Source: Cytobacillus purgationiresistens
Lineage (GTDB): Bacteria > Bacillota > Bacilli > Bacillales > Cytobacillaceae
Direction: 5' to 3'
Length of the DNA: 64,000 bases
Assembly (NCBI RefSeq): GCF_030813235.1
Contig: NZ_JAUSUB010000018.1
Coordinates: forward strand, 42,920 to 106,919
Under the pieces are notes generated by a model that was not told the origin of the DNA, did no database searches, and worked only from the letters and a program-made list of their open reading frames with translations. A program made the translations under genes and the position numbers. Shown here one piece after another: positions 8,202 to 16,060 of this stretch (position 1 is its first letter; every line of letters starts with the position of its first letter).

Positions 8202-9088
8202 TTCGAGATTCTCCTATAAACTCCTGATACAAGAAAACCAAGAAATATATAACCTAATGTATTTTCAGTAACAAAAATAATTTTTGTAGTCGTTGTGTTA
8301 GGAATATAGTTTCCATAGCCCATTGTTATAAAATTAGTATAGCTAACATATATAGAATCCCAAAAACTCAATTCTACTAAAACATTACCGGCTGTTGTTG
8401 TTGAAAGATATTCTGCATTGGTGCAAAAGTAAATTAAAATAGCAAATACAATTATTATAGTAAGTGCTGCTCTAAAAAGTCTCGATAACTTTAAACCATA
8501 TCCCCAGATCAAATCATTCAGACTTAACAAAATATAATTAAAGTAGGCTTTAACTCTAGAAACAAAATCTTCTCTCTCTTGATGATAACTAGTTTCGCAT
8601 TTTACACGTTCCATCAATAATGACTTTTCAGCATCTAAAATTTTTAATAATAATTCGTCCGCACCTTTGTTATCACCAATGCTTATTTGATTTAATCTAA
8701 GTTCTTTTAATAATTGTATTTTCAAATTTGTCTCTTGTGGTAAACATCCCAAAACTTCTTTTAAATTAATTTGACAATTTTTAAATTCAACATATCTAAT
8801 ATTGCATGAATTAAGTTTTATATTCGATAAATCACAATTAATGAAAACTGAACCTGTTAAATCCACATTATTAAAAGTTGCATATCTTAAATAACAATTT
8901 TCAAAAAGTGAATTATTTATACTACAACTATTAAAATTAGCTTTTTTAAGACCAACATTTGAAAAAGTAGACTTAAATAGTCTAACTTTCTGTAATAAGA
9001 GATTATCTTCTTCTTCATATCTAATACATACTTTTTCACGTTCTACTTCTAAATTAATTTCCTTAATACTTATTATTTCAAGGTCCAA
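8198..9088 (-). CDS. Pentapeptide-repeat protein fused to a two-TM K+-type ion channel
   Basis: A 296-aa protein. Residues about 35-110 are pentapeptide repeats (A/C-N/D-F/L type, for example LKKANFNSCSINNS and FINCDLSNIKLNSC), forming a right-handed beta helix. After a helical linker, residues about 205-225 and 265-290 are transmembrane helices flanking a pore loop with the potassium selectivity filter TMGYGN. The start is a TTG at 9088 with GGGGGA 8 nt upstream. It is first in an operon of three overlapping genes. Pentapeptide-channel fusions exist in databases without a defined role. Sitting in a defence-type cassette with a nucleotidyltransferase, it could be a membrane-depolarising effector; that is inference. 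Confidence 0.8.
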   Translation of the reverse strand: MDLEIISIKEINLEVEREKVCIRYEEEDNLLLQKVRLFKSTFSNVGLKKANFNSCSINNSLFENCYLRYATFNNVDLTGSVFINCDLSNIKLNSCNIRYVEFKNCQINLKEVLGCLPQETNLKIQLLKELRLNQISIGDNKGADELLLKILDAEKSLLMERVKCETSYHQEREDFVSRVKAYFNYILLSLNDLIWGYGLKLSRLFRAALTIIIVFAILIYFCTNAEYLSTTTAGNVLVELSFWDSIYVSYTNFITMGYGNYIPNTTTTKIIFVTENTLGYIFLGFLVSGVYRRISK

Positions 9089-9121
9089 TAATATATCCCC
9101 CTATATATAAACCAAAATCCA

Positions 9122-9532
9122 CTAATAATAGTATATTTTAGAATCGAATTTTTCATCAACAAATTCAAATTTCACTTTTTCTATTCTCTTTAATGAATCG
9201 ACTATGTTATAACCAGTTTCATAAGAAAAAGAAATTGAACTATTAAAACAAATACCATCAAATCAAAGTATTCTAATTATTTAAGTAATTAATTGTGTAA
9301 AAAGGTAGCCTTCTTTTTCCTCAGGAGTAATTGGCATAGAAAATCTCTCTGATATATTTCTTAATAATACATACTCCTCTAACTTACTGTCATTATTATA
9401 AAAATGTAGTAAGTTTATTTCCCTAAAGTCAGCTATCCTTAAATTTTCTAACAATATAAACTCCCCAATAGAAACGTAATGATTAGGATAAGGCCTTGTA
9501 TCCGGAATATATTGTAAATATGAAAGGAGACT
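9122..9532 (-). pseudogene. RES-domain (NAD+ phosphorylase toxin) pseudogene
   Basis: Two consecutive frames on the minus strand together read as the C-terminal part of a RES-family protein. The first (9532-9281) has RPYPNHYVSIGEF, a classic RES motif, then FSMPITPEEKEGYLFTQLI. The second (from about 9270 to 9122) continues in another frame with FDGICFNSS and ETGYNIV. A frameshift and stop near 9280 split it, and the N-terminus is missing, with a stop codon upstream of 9532. RES toxins degrade NAD+ and pair with Xre antitoxins; no Xre gene remains here. It is dead DNA immediately upstream of the channel gene. Confidence 0.7.
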
Positions 9533-9615
9533 TCAAAAAGAAAATTACTTTATATTAGAAGAGAATTTGTTAGAAAAATTTAGAAAAGCCCTCATGCAGA
9601 AAATGTCAATTTATT

Positions 9616-9664
9616 AAAAACAGCACCATTCCATTTAGATTTGAATGGTGCCCTTACTGTTTTT
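9616..9664. terminator. Terminator after hamB
   Basis: Strong stem AAAAACAG-CACCATTC / GAATGGTG-CTGTTTTT with U-runs on both sides, so it could act for either strand. It lies about 40 nt past the hamB stop codon, just outside att-like copy D. Confidence 0.75.
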
Positions 9665-9670
9665 ATAAAT

Positions 9671-9717
9671 ACCATTTATTTATGATTCAGGTTCTACATG
9701 ATAATCTATGTGAAACT
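9671..9717 (-). other. Degenerate SCC-like attachment site copy D
   Basis: Aligns with copies A-C in the same orientation. The plus strand reads ACCATTTATTTATGATTCAG, then GTTCTACATGATAATCTATG and TGAAAC, against ATTTACTTATGATACGGTTC and the following GATGTATCTAAGTGAG of copy B. It is more diverged than A-C and lacks the ACCGT centre. It lies exactly where a boundary between the hamAB cassette and the channel-MNT cassette would be expected, and the hamB stop codon falls inside it. Confidence 0.5.
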
Positions 9718-11898
9718 TATTAAATTTTGAATTTTTTTCTTCTCATAATTTAAAAGACTGCCCTCATTCCAAACTTTCTCATCTCTAATAAATTTTAAAA
9801 CATGATTTATAGGTAAATCTTTAGGAATATACCTTTCAATTTTTTTAATTGCTGAAGAAGGAACACCTAAGTCTATTAGATGTGATAAATTATTTGAAAC
9901 GTATTCATTTTCTATTAAGCTTGCATATATCTTATAATTTCCAGGTTTTATTCCATTTTTATGACAAACTTCCCTTTGAAGCTTATCAATTACATTTAAC
10001 CATTTAGGTACCTTATACTTTAACCAATGTCTATGAACCTGCATTGTATTAAGTATTGCTGAGTCCAAAATTTGATTCTTATTTTTATTCTTGTTAGCAG
10101 TCTGCTTAGATTGATATATGTATTCAGACCGTATAGATTCTATAAAACCATCTTTTACTCCAAAATTATTAGTCATAAAAACTAATTTTCCTTTTGTCAT
10201 TGGTAAGGTAGTCTCACCAGGTTTTAAAAGGTTATCCCAACCTAACTCTAATATAAATGTTAATTGTTTATATGTGGGAATACCCTCCCAACAAATCAGT
10301 TCTTGATTGTCAGTAAGATTTTTCTCTATTTCTTTTATTATATTTAATTGTCCATTAACAGATATACTATTATTTTTGATTACCTCAAAATAATCGCCTA
10401 AAGTCTCAACTAAGTTATTATAACGTTCAGTTTGTTCCTTTTTAATAATATCTTTTTCCAAGCTAATAATAACTTCATCTGAAGCCTCAACCTGATCATA
10501 GAAAGGAATATCTATTATTACATCATTATTATTTGGAATTTCATTAAATAAATAAACCTTCCCTAATATATGTTTCATAAATCTGCCCGATCTACCTTTA
10601 ATATTACTAAAATCAAAATAATCAATATCTTTTCCACCCTTAATATTATCGAATATCACCACATTTTTTGCAGTAGTATTCACTCCCTCAATAAGAGTAG
10701 AAGTACAAAATAAATACTTTAATTTTTTGTTGTTAAAATAATCGACCACACTTTCATTGAGATGCTTAATAATTGCTCCATTATGAATCCCAATTTTATA
10801 TTTTAAAAGTGTGTTATAAGACCATTGTGAGGTTAGATTTTCATTTATCCATTCAATTAACTCTAGATCTTCTTCTTTTTCTATCTTTTCTTTTTGCATA
10901 AGGTAATCCAAGAATTTGATAGATAGACTCATTACCTTATTTGGTGAGGAGCAATAAATAATTGTCTGTTCTTCTTTTAAGTCCAATAATAACTCAAATA
11001 AAAGATTTTCTTTAAATTTTATTTTCCCTGGAGAATTAAGCTCTTTTTTATATTTTGTATATAAATCAATAATCTCGATATTTACTAAGGAATAATTGGT
11101 TTTGTAGAAGATTGCATTATATTTCTCAGCAAAACCTGGTGAGATATTGGTTATGTTGGGCCCTAGTAAATAAAATTGTGATCTATGTTTATTTATAAGT
11201 AAATTAGCTGCCATATTTAAAACATCTGATCGTTCATCATCTCTCTTGGAACTTAACTTATAAAACTCATCTATTATTACAAAATCAATTTTAGGAAGAT
11301 TATTATACTCTATTACTCTTTCTGCAGTTAATATAAAAATATTATTTTCATTACTTTCAGCTTCTTGGCTGGTAGTTACTATTATATTATAGGAATTATT
11401 ATACTTTATTAATTTTTTAAATGTTTCATGTATAAGTGCAAGAGTTGGTTGTATAATTACTATATTTCTATACTTTTCACTTGCTACTATCTCCTCTATT
11501 AAAAGGCTTTTCCCAAAGCTTGTTGGAGCACTTACAACTAAATTTTTATTGTTTTCTAAATGAGATAAAATTATTTTTTGTTCTCTATGTAAAGTAATGT
11601 TATTAATATTATTAGATTCGTGATAATATGTCCTGATTTCTTGACCTAAATCTTTTATGTCATTATTGTCATATACTTTTAAATACGGATAGAAACCTGC
11701 TGAGTCCAGTAAGTCTAGCCAAATCTTTTTCGTTCCTTCATCAACCTTTTCCCAATTATCAATTATAGCCAATAAAATATCTCTTCCTATTTGATCATCC
11801 TTACTTCTCAAGTACCTTGAACAAATACCCGTTAAAGTAAAACTGTATTCAAAATCAATAAATTCCTTATTGTAAATTTCTTCTATATTAATACCCAT
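9706..11898 (-). CDS. hamB: HamB-like superfamily 2 helicase (Hachiman defence)
   Basis: A 730-aa SF2 helicase. Motif I SAPTSFGKS (about 124-132), motif Ia IIQPTLALI, motif II DEFY (variant DExH box), motif III-like LLGPNI, motif IV-V region IEGVNT and motif VI KGRSGRF are all visible. It begins at the ATG directly abutting the stop of the DUF1837 gene upstream, with AGGTGA as ribosome-binding site. A DUF1837 protein followed by a helicase is the Hachiman anti-phage system; HamB is a DNA-damage or structure-sensing helicase that releases HamA nuclease. No inactivating lesion is visible. The last codons (SFT, stop TAG) are within att-like copy D. Confidence 0.85.
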   Translation of the reverse strand: MGINIEEIYNKEFIDFEYSFTLTGICSRYLRSKDDQIGRDILLAIIDNWEKVDEGTKKIWLDLLDSAGFYPYLKVYDNNDIKDLGQEIRTYYHESNNINNITLHREQKIILSHLENNKNLVVSAPTSFGKSLLIEEIVASEKYRNIVIIQPTLALIHETFKKLIKYNNSYNIIVTTSQEAESNENNIFILTAERVIEYNNLPKIDFVIIDEFYKLSSKRDDERSDVLNMAANLLINKHRSQFYLLGPNITNISPGFAEKYNAIFYKTNYSLVNIEIIDLYTKYKKELNSPGKIKFKENLLFELLLDLKEEQTIIYCSSPNKVMSLSIKFLDYLMQKEKIEKEEDLELIEWINENLTSQWSYNTLLKYKIGIHNGAIIKHLNESVVDYFNNKKLKYLFCTSTLIEGVNTTAKNVVIFDNIKGGKDIDYFDFSNIKGRSGRFMKHILGKVYLFNEIPNNNDVIIDIPFYDQVEASDEVIISLEKDIIKKEQTERYNNLVETLGDYFEVIKNNSISVNGQLNIIKEIEKNLTDNQELICWEGIPTYKQLTFILELGWDNLLKPGETTLPMTKGKLVFMTNNFGVKDGFIESIRSEYIYQSKQTANKNKNKNQILDSAILNTMQVHRHWLKYKVPKWLNVIDKLQREVCHKNGIKPGNYKIYASLIENEYVSNNLSHLIDLGVPSSAIKKIERYIPKDLPINHVLKFIRDEKVWNEGSLLNYEKKKIQNLISFT

Positions 11899-12843
11899 TT
11901 ATTCACCTAAATTCTGCATAATAACAAGTTTTTTATGTAGTCCTTTGACTAAATCAACTTTAGATTTAACCGGAAATAATATAACTATTATATTTAAATG
12001 ACTTTTTAGCGGATGATCATATTTATCATCAAAATACTTTTTTAATTTTTTTATCTCATTCTCATAGGCTTGAATAAATTTTTCATCTCTTTCATCTGAA
12101 TGTTCAGTAAATAGATCGCATGAGTAAGTACAAATTAACGGTATTACAATTTGATTTAGTTGGTCAGCTAATTTCGTTGTATTGTCTAATAAACTTAACC
12201 AATGATCCACTTTTTCATTAGGTGCTGTATCTTTAAGCCTATTTGATATTATTGTAAACTCGTCGTTTAAATAGTCCCTTTTGAAATGTTCTTTAAGATC
12301 TTCGATTAATGCTAAGAGCCCTTTCTTACCATCTGTATAAAGTTTAGATTCTCCCAACCACAAAGTCCTATTTAATTCGTTAATATGTACAGAATCGAAA
12401 CCATGAACTGCATGTCCATATGAATCTTTAAAATAAACCTTTGATATTAACGGAACTGTTCCATGAAAGTTTTTCAAGATAAAATGCAATATTACTTCTC
12501 CAAATTCTCCTCTCTTCAAATACTTTTTATCAATTTCTATATCATCGTCAAGTACTTGGTCTGATAAATACAAATCTGAAACTTCTCTAAACTCTTTAAT
12601 CTTGTATATTGACTTCGCCGCTTGGTATATTTTATTAACAAGCTCATCATTAGAAGTTGAGGTTCCTTGATGAAACCCAAATGCAAACTCTGGGATAATG
12701 TTTATGAGATAACTTATAAATTCATTTAATCGATAAACCATCTCTCCATCATCATTCAAGTCATAGCCTATATAATATGTAACTAAATCACATTCCATTA
12801 TTCTTGTATTGAGTATTTTTGAAGCACTAGCAACAGTAGTCAT
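11899..12843 (-). CDS. hamA: HamA-like DUF1837 nuclease (Hachiman defence)
   Basis: A 314-aa protein of the DUF1837/HamA family. The characteristic central block is present: RGEFGEVILHFIL (about 136-148), HGFDSVHI (about 170-177) and LWLGESKLY (about 185-193), giving the E...D...ExK pattern of a PD-(D/E)XK nuclease. The start at 12843 (MTTVASASK) follows TTGGAGGATAT; the longest frame starts 18 nt earlier at a TTG. It is directly followed by hamB. In characterised Hachiman systems HamA is held inactive by HamB and degrades DNA when invasion is sensed. It lies between the rlmH terminator and att-like copy D. Confidence 0.85.
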   Translation of the reverse strand: MTTVASASKILNTRIMECDLVTYYIGYDLNDDGEMVYRLNEFISYLINIIPEFAFGFHQGTSTSNDELVNKIYQAAKSIYKIKEFREVSDLYLSDQVLDDDIEIDKKYLKRGEFGEVILHFILKNFHGTVPLISKVYFKDSYGHAVHGFDSVHINELNRTLWLGESKLYTDGKKGLLALIEDLKEHFKRDYLNDEFTIISNRLKDTAPNEKVDHWLSLLDNTTKLADQLNQIVIPLICTYSCDLFTEHSDERDEKFIQAYENEIKKLKKYFDDKYDHPLKSHLNIIVILFPVKSKVDLVKGLHKKLVIMQNLGE

Positions 12844-12907
12844 ATATCCTCCAACTATCAAAAATTAATGTTAGTAATTGGTAAATTTATAGGTAATTAT
12901 ACCACAT

Positions 12908-12940
12908 AAAGAAGCCTAACTAAATAAGTTAGGCTTCTTT
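12908..12940. terminator. Terminator between rlmH and hamA
   Basis: A 13-bp perfect stem AAAGAAGCCTAAC / GTTAGGCTTCTTT. It is located just beyond the rlmH stop and att-like copy C on the cassette side, insulating hamA from rlmH transcription. Confidence 0.8.
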
Positions 12941-12955
12941 TATTCTTAACAAAAA

Positions 12956-12982
12956 ACCTCATTTACTTATGATACGGTTCCC
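12956..12982 (-). other. SCC-like attachment site copy C (rlmH 3' end)
   Basis: On the minus strand GAACCGTATCATAAGTAAAT then GAGGT overlaps the last codons (EPYHK) and stop of rlmH. The TATCATAAGTAA core is essentially the staphylococcal SCC attB in orfX/rlmH, which is established knowledge. The identical 25-bp sequence recurs as copy B. Confidence 0.85.
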
Positions 12983-13442
12983 CCCGATTAATCCGAAAAG
13001 CCCGATAAACCTGCTCCAGCAAAATCAGCTTCATCAACTGATGCGGGAAAGTCATCTTAGAGAAAGAAAGTTTATCGTTTGCTCTGTTCAGCACTTCATC
13101 GCTTAACCCCAGTGACCCGCCAATTACAAATGCAATTTTGCTTTTCCCGTAGGTAGCAAGTTTGTCCAGGTTGTCTGCCAGTTCTTCAGATGATTTCATC
13201 CTGCCATCGATAGCGAGAGCGATAACATGAGTGTCGGGGTGAATTTTTGCAAGGATGCGTTCTCCTTCTTTTTGTTTCACCTGTTGCATTTCGATTTCGC
13301 TTAATTCCTCTGGGGCTTTTTCGTCAGGAACTTCGATGATTTCTATTTTTGCATAGGCCGAAAGTCTTTTTAGGTATTCATCGATTCCTTGCTTTAAGTA
13401 TTTTTCTTTTAGTTTTCCTACAGTGATTATTGAGATATTCAC
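12963..13442 (-). CDS. rlmH: 23S rRNA (pseudouridine1915-N3)-methyltransferase RlmH
   Basis: SPOUT-class methyltransferase that methylates pseudouridine 1915 of 23S rRNA using S-adenosylmethionine. The 159-aa length from the GTG at 13442 equals the family norm and the N-terminus [16 protein letters not shown] is canonical; GAGG lies upstream. The SAM-binding knot shows [11 protein letters not shown], and [20 protein letters not shown] is the conserved C-terminal part. The C-terminal residues EPYHK and stop form the attachment site for the adjacent island, so the gene stays intact after integration. A DnaA-box cluster overlaps its promoter region. Known as orfX in staphylococci and yydA in B. 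subtilis. Confidence 0.95.
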   Translation of the reverse strand: MNISIITVGKLKEKYLKQGIDEYLKRLSAYAKIEIIEVPDEKAPEELSEIEMQQVKQKEGERILAKIHPDTHVIALAIDGRMKSSEELADNLDKLATYGKSKIAFVIGGSLGLSDEVLNRANDKLSFSKMTFPHQLMKLILLEQVYRAFRINRGEPYHK

Positions 13443-13466
13443 AGCCATCCTCATTTCATAAACAAG

Positions 13467-13733
13467 ATATCCACAGAAGTTATCCACATATCCACATTTT
13501 TAATCCACATCTTGTATGGAATCACTTGTTCGCTACAATATATATTGCAGGTTTTTGACAATATTCACAGGTTGTTGTTAAGTTATCCACATCTGATACC
13601 TTCGTTAATTTGGGAAATGTTTCGTATTCGTCCACAATCGTGTCGATTGCTACTTCAATATGTTCTTCGCAGCTATAAATCATGTTACAGTCTCCTTTTT
13701 ACTTGCTTTATTATCTATTATTATTTATCCACA
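13467..13733. promoter_or_regulatory. DnaA-box cluster upstream of rlmH
   Basis: Perfect TTATCCACA boxes at 13480-13488, 13583-13591 and 13725-13733. One-mismatch boxes lie at 13467-13475, 13488-13496 (both ATATCCACA) and 13501-13509 (TAATCCACA). B. subtilis has a DnaA-box cluster upstream of the same gene (yydA) that titrates DnaA away from oriC. The position about 40 kb from oriC is compatible with that role. Confidence 0.75.
13522..13683 (-). CDS. Small CxxH/CxxC zinc-ribbon-like protein
   Basis: A 53-aa protein, MIYSCEEHIEVAID at the start and TCEYCQKPAIYIV near the end. The CxxH and CxxC pairs about 33 residues apart suggest a single Zn2+ site. It matches my knowledge of the short CxxH/CxxC protein family found next to rlmH in Bacillus. 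The ribosome-binding site AAAAAGGAGA lies 7 nt before the ATG. The coding sequence contains one DnaA box, and it lies between rlmH and htrC. Function unknown. Confidence 0.8.
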   Translation of the reverse strand: MIYSCEEHIEVAIDTIVDEYETFPKLTKVSDVDNLTTTCEYCQKPAIYIVANK

Positions 13734-13754
13734 TCTCATCTTACCAAATCATAA

Positions 13755-13790
13755 AAAAACAAGGAAGCTTTGGATGCTTCCTTGTTCTCC
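13755..13790. terminator. Terminator after htrC
   Basis: An 11-bp perfect stem AACAAGGAAGC / GCTTCCTTGTT with a short loop, then a T7 run on the minus strand. Confidence 0.85.
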
Positions 13791-13792
13791 TT

Positions 13793-15013
13793 TTAGAATG
13801 TATTTTCTGCTGCTAGCTTCATTGTTGTTTCTTCCAATTGACCATTACGATAGTATTTAATCTTCAAGTTATCGCCGATATTTTTCTTGATGTAAAGATG
13901 ATGTCTTAGCTCTAATACATCGTTGATCTTATCTCCGTCCATCTCAACGATTACATCCATTTCCTGAAGTCCTGCCGAAGATGCTGGACTATTTGGCTCC
14001 ACTCCGCTGACGACTACACCAGATGTCACATCTTTAGGAAGCTTTAATGCCTCATCTTGATAGTAGCCTGGGATTTCATTAACAGAAGCAAGCTGCAGTC
14101 CCATATATGGGCGCTTCACTTCTCCATGCTGCTCCAGATCAGTAATGACGGTTTTTGTAAAATTGATGGGAATGGCCAGACCTATTCCTTCAACAATTGA
14201 TTGGGCAATTTTCATTGAATTGATCCCTACAACTTGCCCGCTGATATTCACAAGGGCGCCCCCGCTATTACCAGGGTTAATTGCTGCATCTGTCTGGATA
14301 ACCTCAGCTTGCCAATCCACCGTGCCATTTTGGTCAATATCTACTGGCACTGTCCGCTCTAAGCCTGAGATAATTCCTTGTGTAACTGAGCCTTCAAATT
14401 GCCCTAAAGGGTTCCCGATCGCGATCACTGGCTCTCCAATTTTCAATGAGTCTGAATCGCCAAATTCAGCAACCGTTTTAATTTGTGAACCGTCCACTTC
14501 AATGACTGCTAAATCAGTCCAAATATCTTTACCGACCACTTTAGCTGGCAGCTTTTCACCATTTGTAAGACTCACTTCAAGCTGCTTTGCTCCTTCAACT
14601 ACATGATAATTGGTCACAATAAAAGCTCTACCGCCTTCTTTTTTATAGATGACACCTGAGCCTGAACCAGCTGCTACGCCTTCTGCATTCTCATCATTTG
14701 ACCAAAAACCTGAGGCTTGAATATTCGAGATGCTGACAACGGCATCTGCTGCCTTATCCACCGCTTGAGTGACATCAGTTATTACGTCCAAAGACAACTG
14801 TTGGACATCAGCATTGTTATGCTGAGCCGTATTGGATTGTCCTTGATCTCGTGATGAGGCAACCCCATTATAATCGAGAACCTTCGGGACGACTGCAATG
14901 ACGAGCACTGCGCCTATAAGGACACCAGCCAGACTTGCTAATATGTATCCGCCTTTGCTTCCTTTTTGCCGCTTGCTGCGGCCTTCATAATGATGATCAT
15001 CATAATAGCCCAT
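13793..15013 (-). CDS. htrC: HtrA-type membrane-anchored serine protease (HtrC/YyxA)
   Basis: DegP/HtrA-family envelope protease of about 406 aa. A cytoplasmic, basic N-terminus (MGYYDDHHYEGRSKRQK) precedes a TM anchor (about 25-47), followed by a trypsin-like domain with the triad His in TNYHVVEGA, Asp in TDLAVIEVD and Ser in NPGNSGGAL, and a C-terminal PDZ domain (about 310-400; GVVVSGVEPNSPASSAGL). The start at 15013 is my choice; an alternative ATG lies at 15034 (MERIGWF) and the ribosome-binding site is weak for both. It is the last gene of the walRKHIJ-htrC block. It degrades or refolds misfolded exported proteins. Confidence 0.9.
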   Translation of the reverse strand: MGYYDDHHYEGRSKRQKGSKGGYILASLAGVLIGAVLVIAVVPKVLDYNGVASSRDQGQSNTAQHNNADVQQLSLDVITDVTQAVDKAADAVVSISNIQASGFWSNDENAEGVAAGSGSGVIYKKEGGRAFIVTNYHVVEGAKQLEVSLTNGEKLPAKVVGKDIWTDLAVIEVDGSQIKTVAEFGDSDSLKIGEPVIAIGNPLGQFEGSVTQGIISGLERTVPVDIDQNGTVDWQAEVIQTDAAINPGNSGGALVNISGQVVGINSMKIAQSIVEGIGLAIPINFTKTVITDLEQHGEVKRPYMGLQLASVNEIPGYYQDEALKLPKDVTSGVVVSGVEPNSPASSAGLQEMDVIVEMDGDKINDVLELRHHLYIKKNIGDNLKIKYYRNGQLEETTMKLAAENTF

Positions 15014-15201
15014 AAACCACCCAATCCTTTCCATGGAATAACCGGAGCAAATAGCTCCTTTATAACAGATAATGGTTATCATTTATTCTTCCTATATAAC
15101 CATAATTATACTCCTTGTTTTATAAATGCCTAAGAAAAAAGCATATGAATGAAGGAATCTTACGAATTTGTTCATAATTTGGCTGATATTTATTAATAAA
15201 T

Positions 15202-15237
15202 AAAAAAGGAAGAGGAAAATGGCTCCTACTTCCTTCA
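15202..15237. terminator. Terminator after walJ
   Basis: Stem AAGGAAGtAGGA / CCTcTTCCTT followed by a T6 run on the minus strand, 20 nt beyond the walJ stop codon. It separates the wal operon from htrC. Confidence 0.7.
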
Positions 15238-15257
15238 TACCCTATTATCTATCCTTT

Positions 15258-16052
15258 TTATACCGCAGTTAAACTAGTTGGTATTTTGGGGTCTGTATCA
15301 AATAATTGGAATTGCTCTCCAACAAAGATTCCTTTGCTTTCAAGTGTTTGGGAAACAGCCATCCTTGCCAGGTCCTTCATATTGTTATCCTGACTTAAAT
15401 GGGCAAGATAGAAGCGCTTGGTCCTCTCCCCTGCTACTTCACTCATTGCTATCGCTGCATCTTCATTTGATACGTGACCGACATCGCTTAAAATTCTGCG
15501 CTTTATATTCCATGGATATCTGCCCATTCTGAGCATTTGCACATCATGATTGCTTTCAAACACATAGGCATCAGCATTCGTAATAAGGCCCTTCATACGA
15601 TCACTCACATAGCCAGTATCTGTAATCAGTACAAGTTTCTTATCACCCTGATGAAACACATAGAACATTGGCTCAGCCGCATCATGTGAAACACCAAATG
15701 ATTCGATATCAAGATCACCAAAAGTCTTCACTGTCTCCATATCGAAAGTAAATTTCTGATCGACAGGAACTTGTCCAATGAGAGGGTCCATCGCCTGCCA
15801 GGTTTTTTGGTTGGCATAAACCGGCAATTTATATTTCCTCGCCACAATTCCTACACCTTTAATATGATCACTATGCTCATGTGTCACTAAGATGCCCGAC
15901 AGCTTACTCATATTCCGATCAATCTTTTCAAATAGAGCTTCCATTTGCTTTCCACTGAGTCCTGCATCAACCAAGAAAGAATGGCTGTCGGTCTCTACGT
16001 ATATGGCATTCCCAGTACTTCCGCTCGCGAGAACGCTAAATTGCAAAGACAT
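15258..16052 (-). CDS. walJ: WalJ (YycJ) metallo-beta-lactamase-fold nuclease/hydrolase
   Basis: A 264-aa metallo-beta-lactamase-fold protein with the metal motif [10 protein letters not shown] (about 61-70), downstream Asp in LITDTGY and His in LAHLSQDN. It is the fifth gene of the essential walRKHIJ operon. WalJ proteins are implicated in coordinating cell division with DNA replication and show exonuclease-like features. The ATG at 16052 ([12 protein letters not shown]) follows GGAGTGAGAG; the longer frame begins with a GTG 12 nt upstream. It overlaps nothing but follows walI by only 8 nt. Confidence 0.9.
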   Translation of the reverse strand: MSLQFSVLASGSTGNAIYVETDSHSFLVDAGLSGKQMEALFEKIDRNMSKLSGILVTHEHSDHIKGVGIVARKYKLPVYANQKTWQAMDPLIGQVPVDQKFTFDMETVKTFGDLDIESFGVSHDAAEPMFYVFHQGDKKLVLITDTGYVSDRMKGLITNADAYVFESNHDVQMLRMGRYPWNIKRRILSDVGHVSNEDAAIAMSEVAGERTKRFYLAHLSQDNNMKDLARMAVSQTLESKGIFVGEQFQLFDTDPKIPTSLTAV

Positions 16053-16060
16053 AATTTCTC

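Noticed and set aside
9540..9720. Plus-strand frame with CRKC and WCPYC (zinc-ribbon look)
   Set aside because: The pattern falls on the hamB terminator hairpin and att-like copy D, has no start codon or ribosome-binding site, and is preceded by a stop.
5821..12982. Ccr or other site-specific recombinase gene within the island
   Set aside because: All intact frames were read and none shows serine- or tyrosine-recombinase motifs.
13512..13860. Plus-strand ORFs between rlmH and htrC
   Set aside because: They are antisense to the CxxH/CxxC gene and the htrC terminator and lack ribosome-binding sites.
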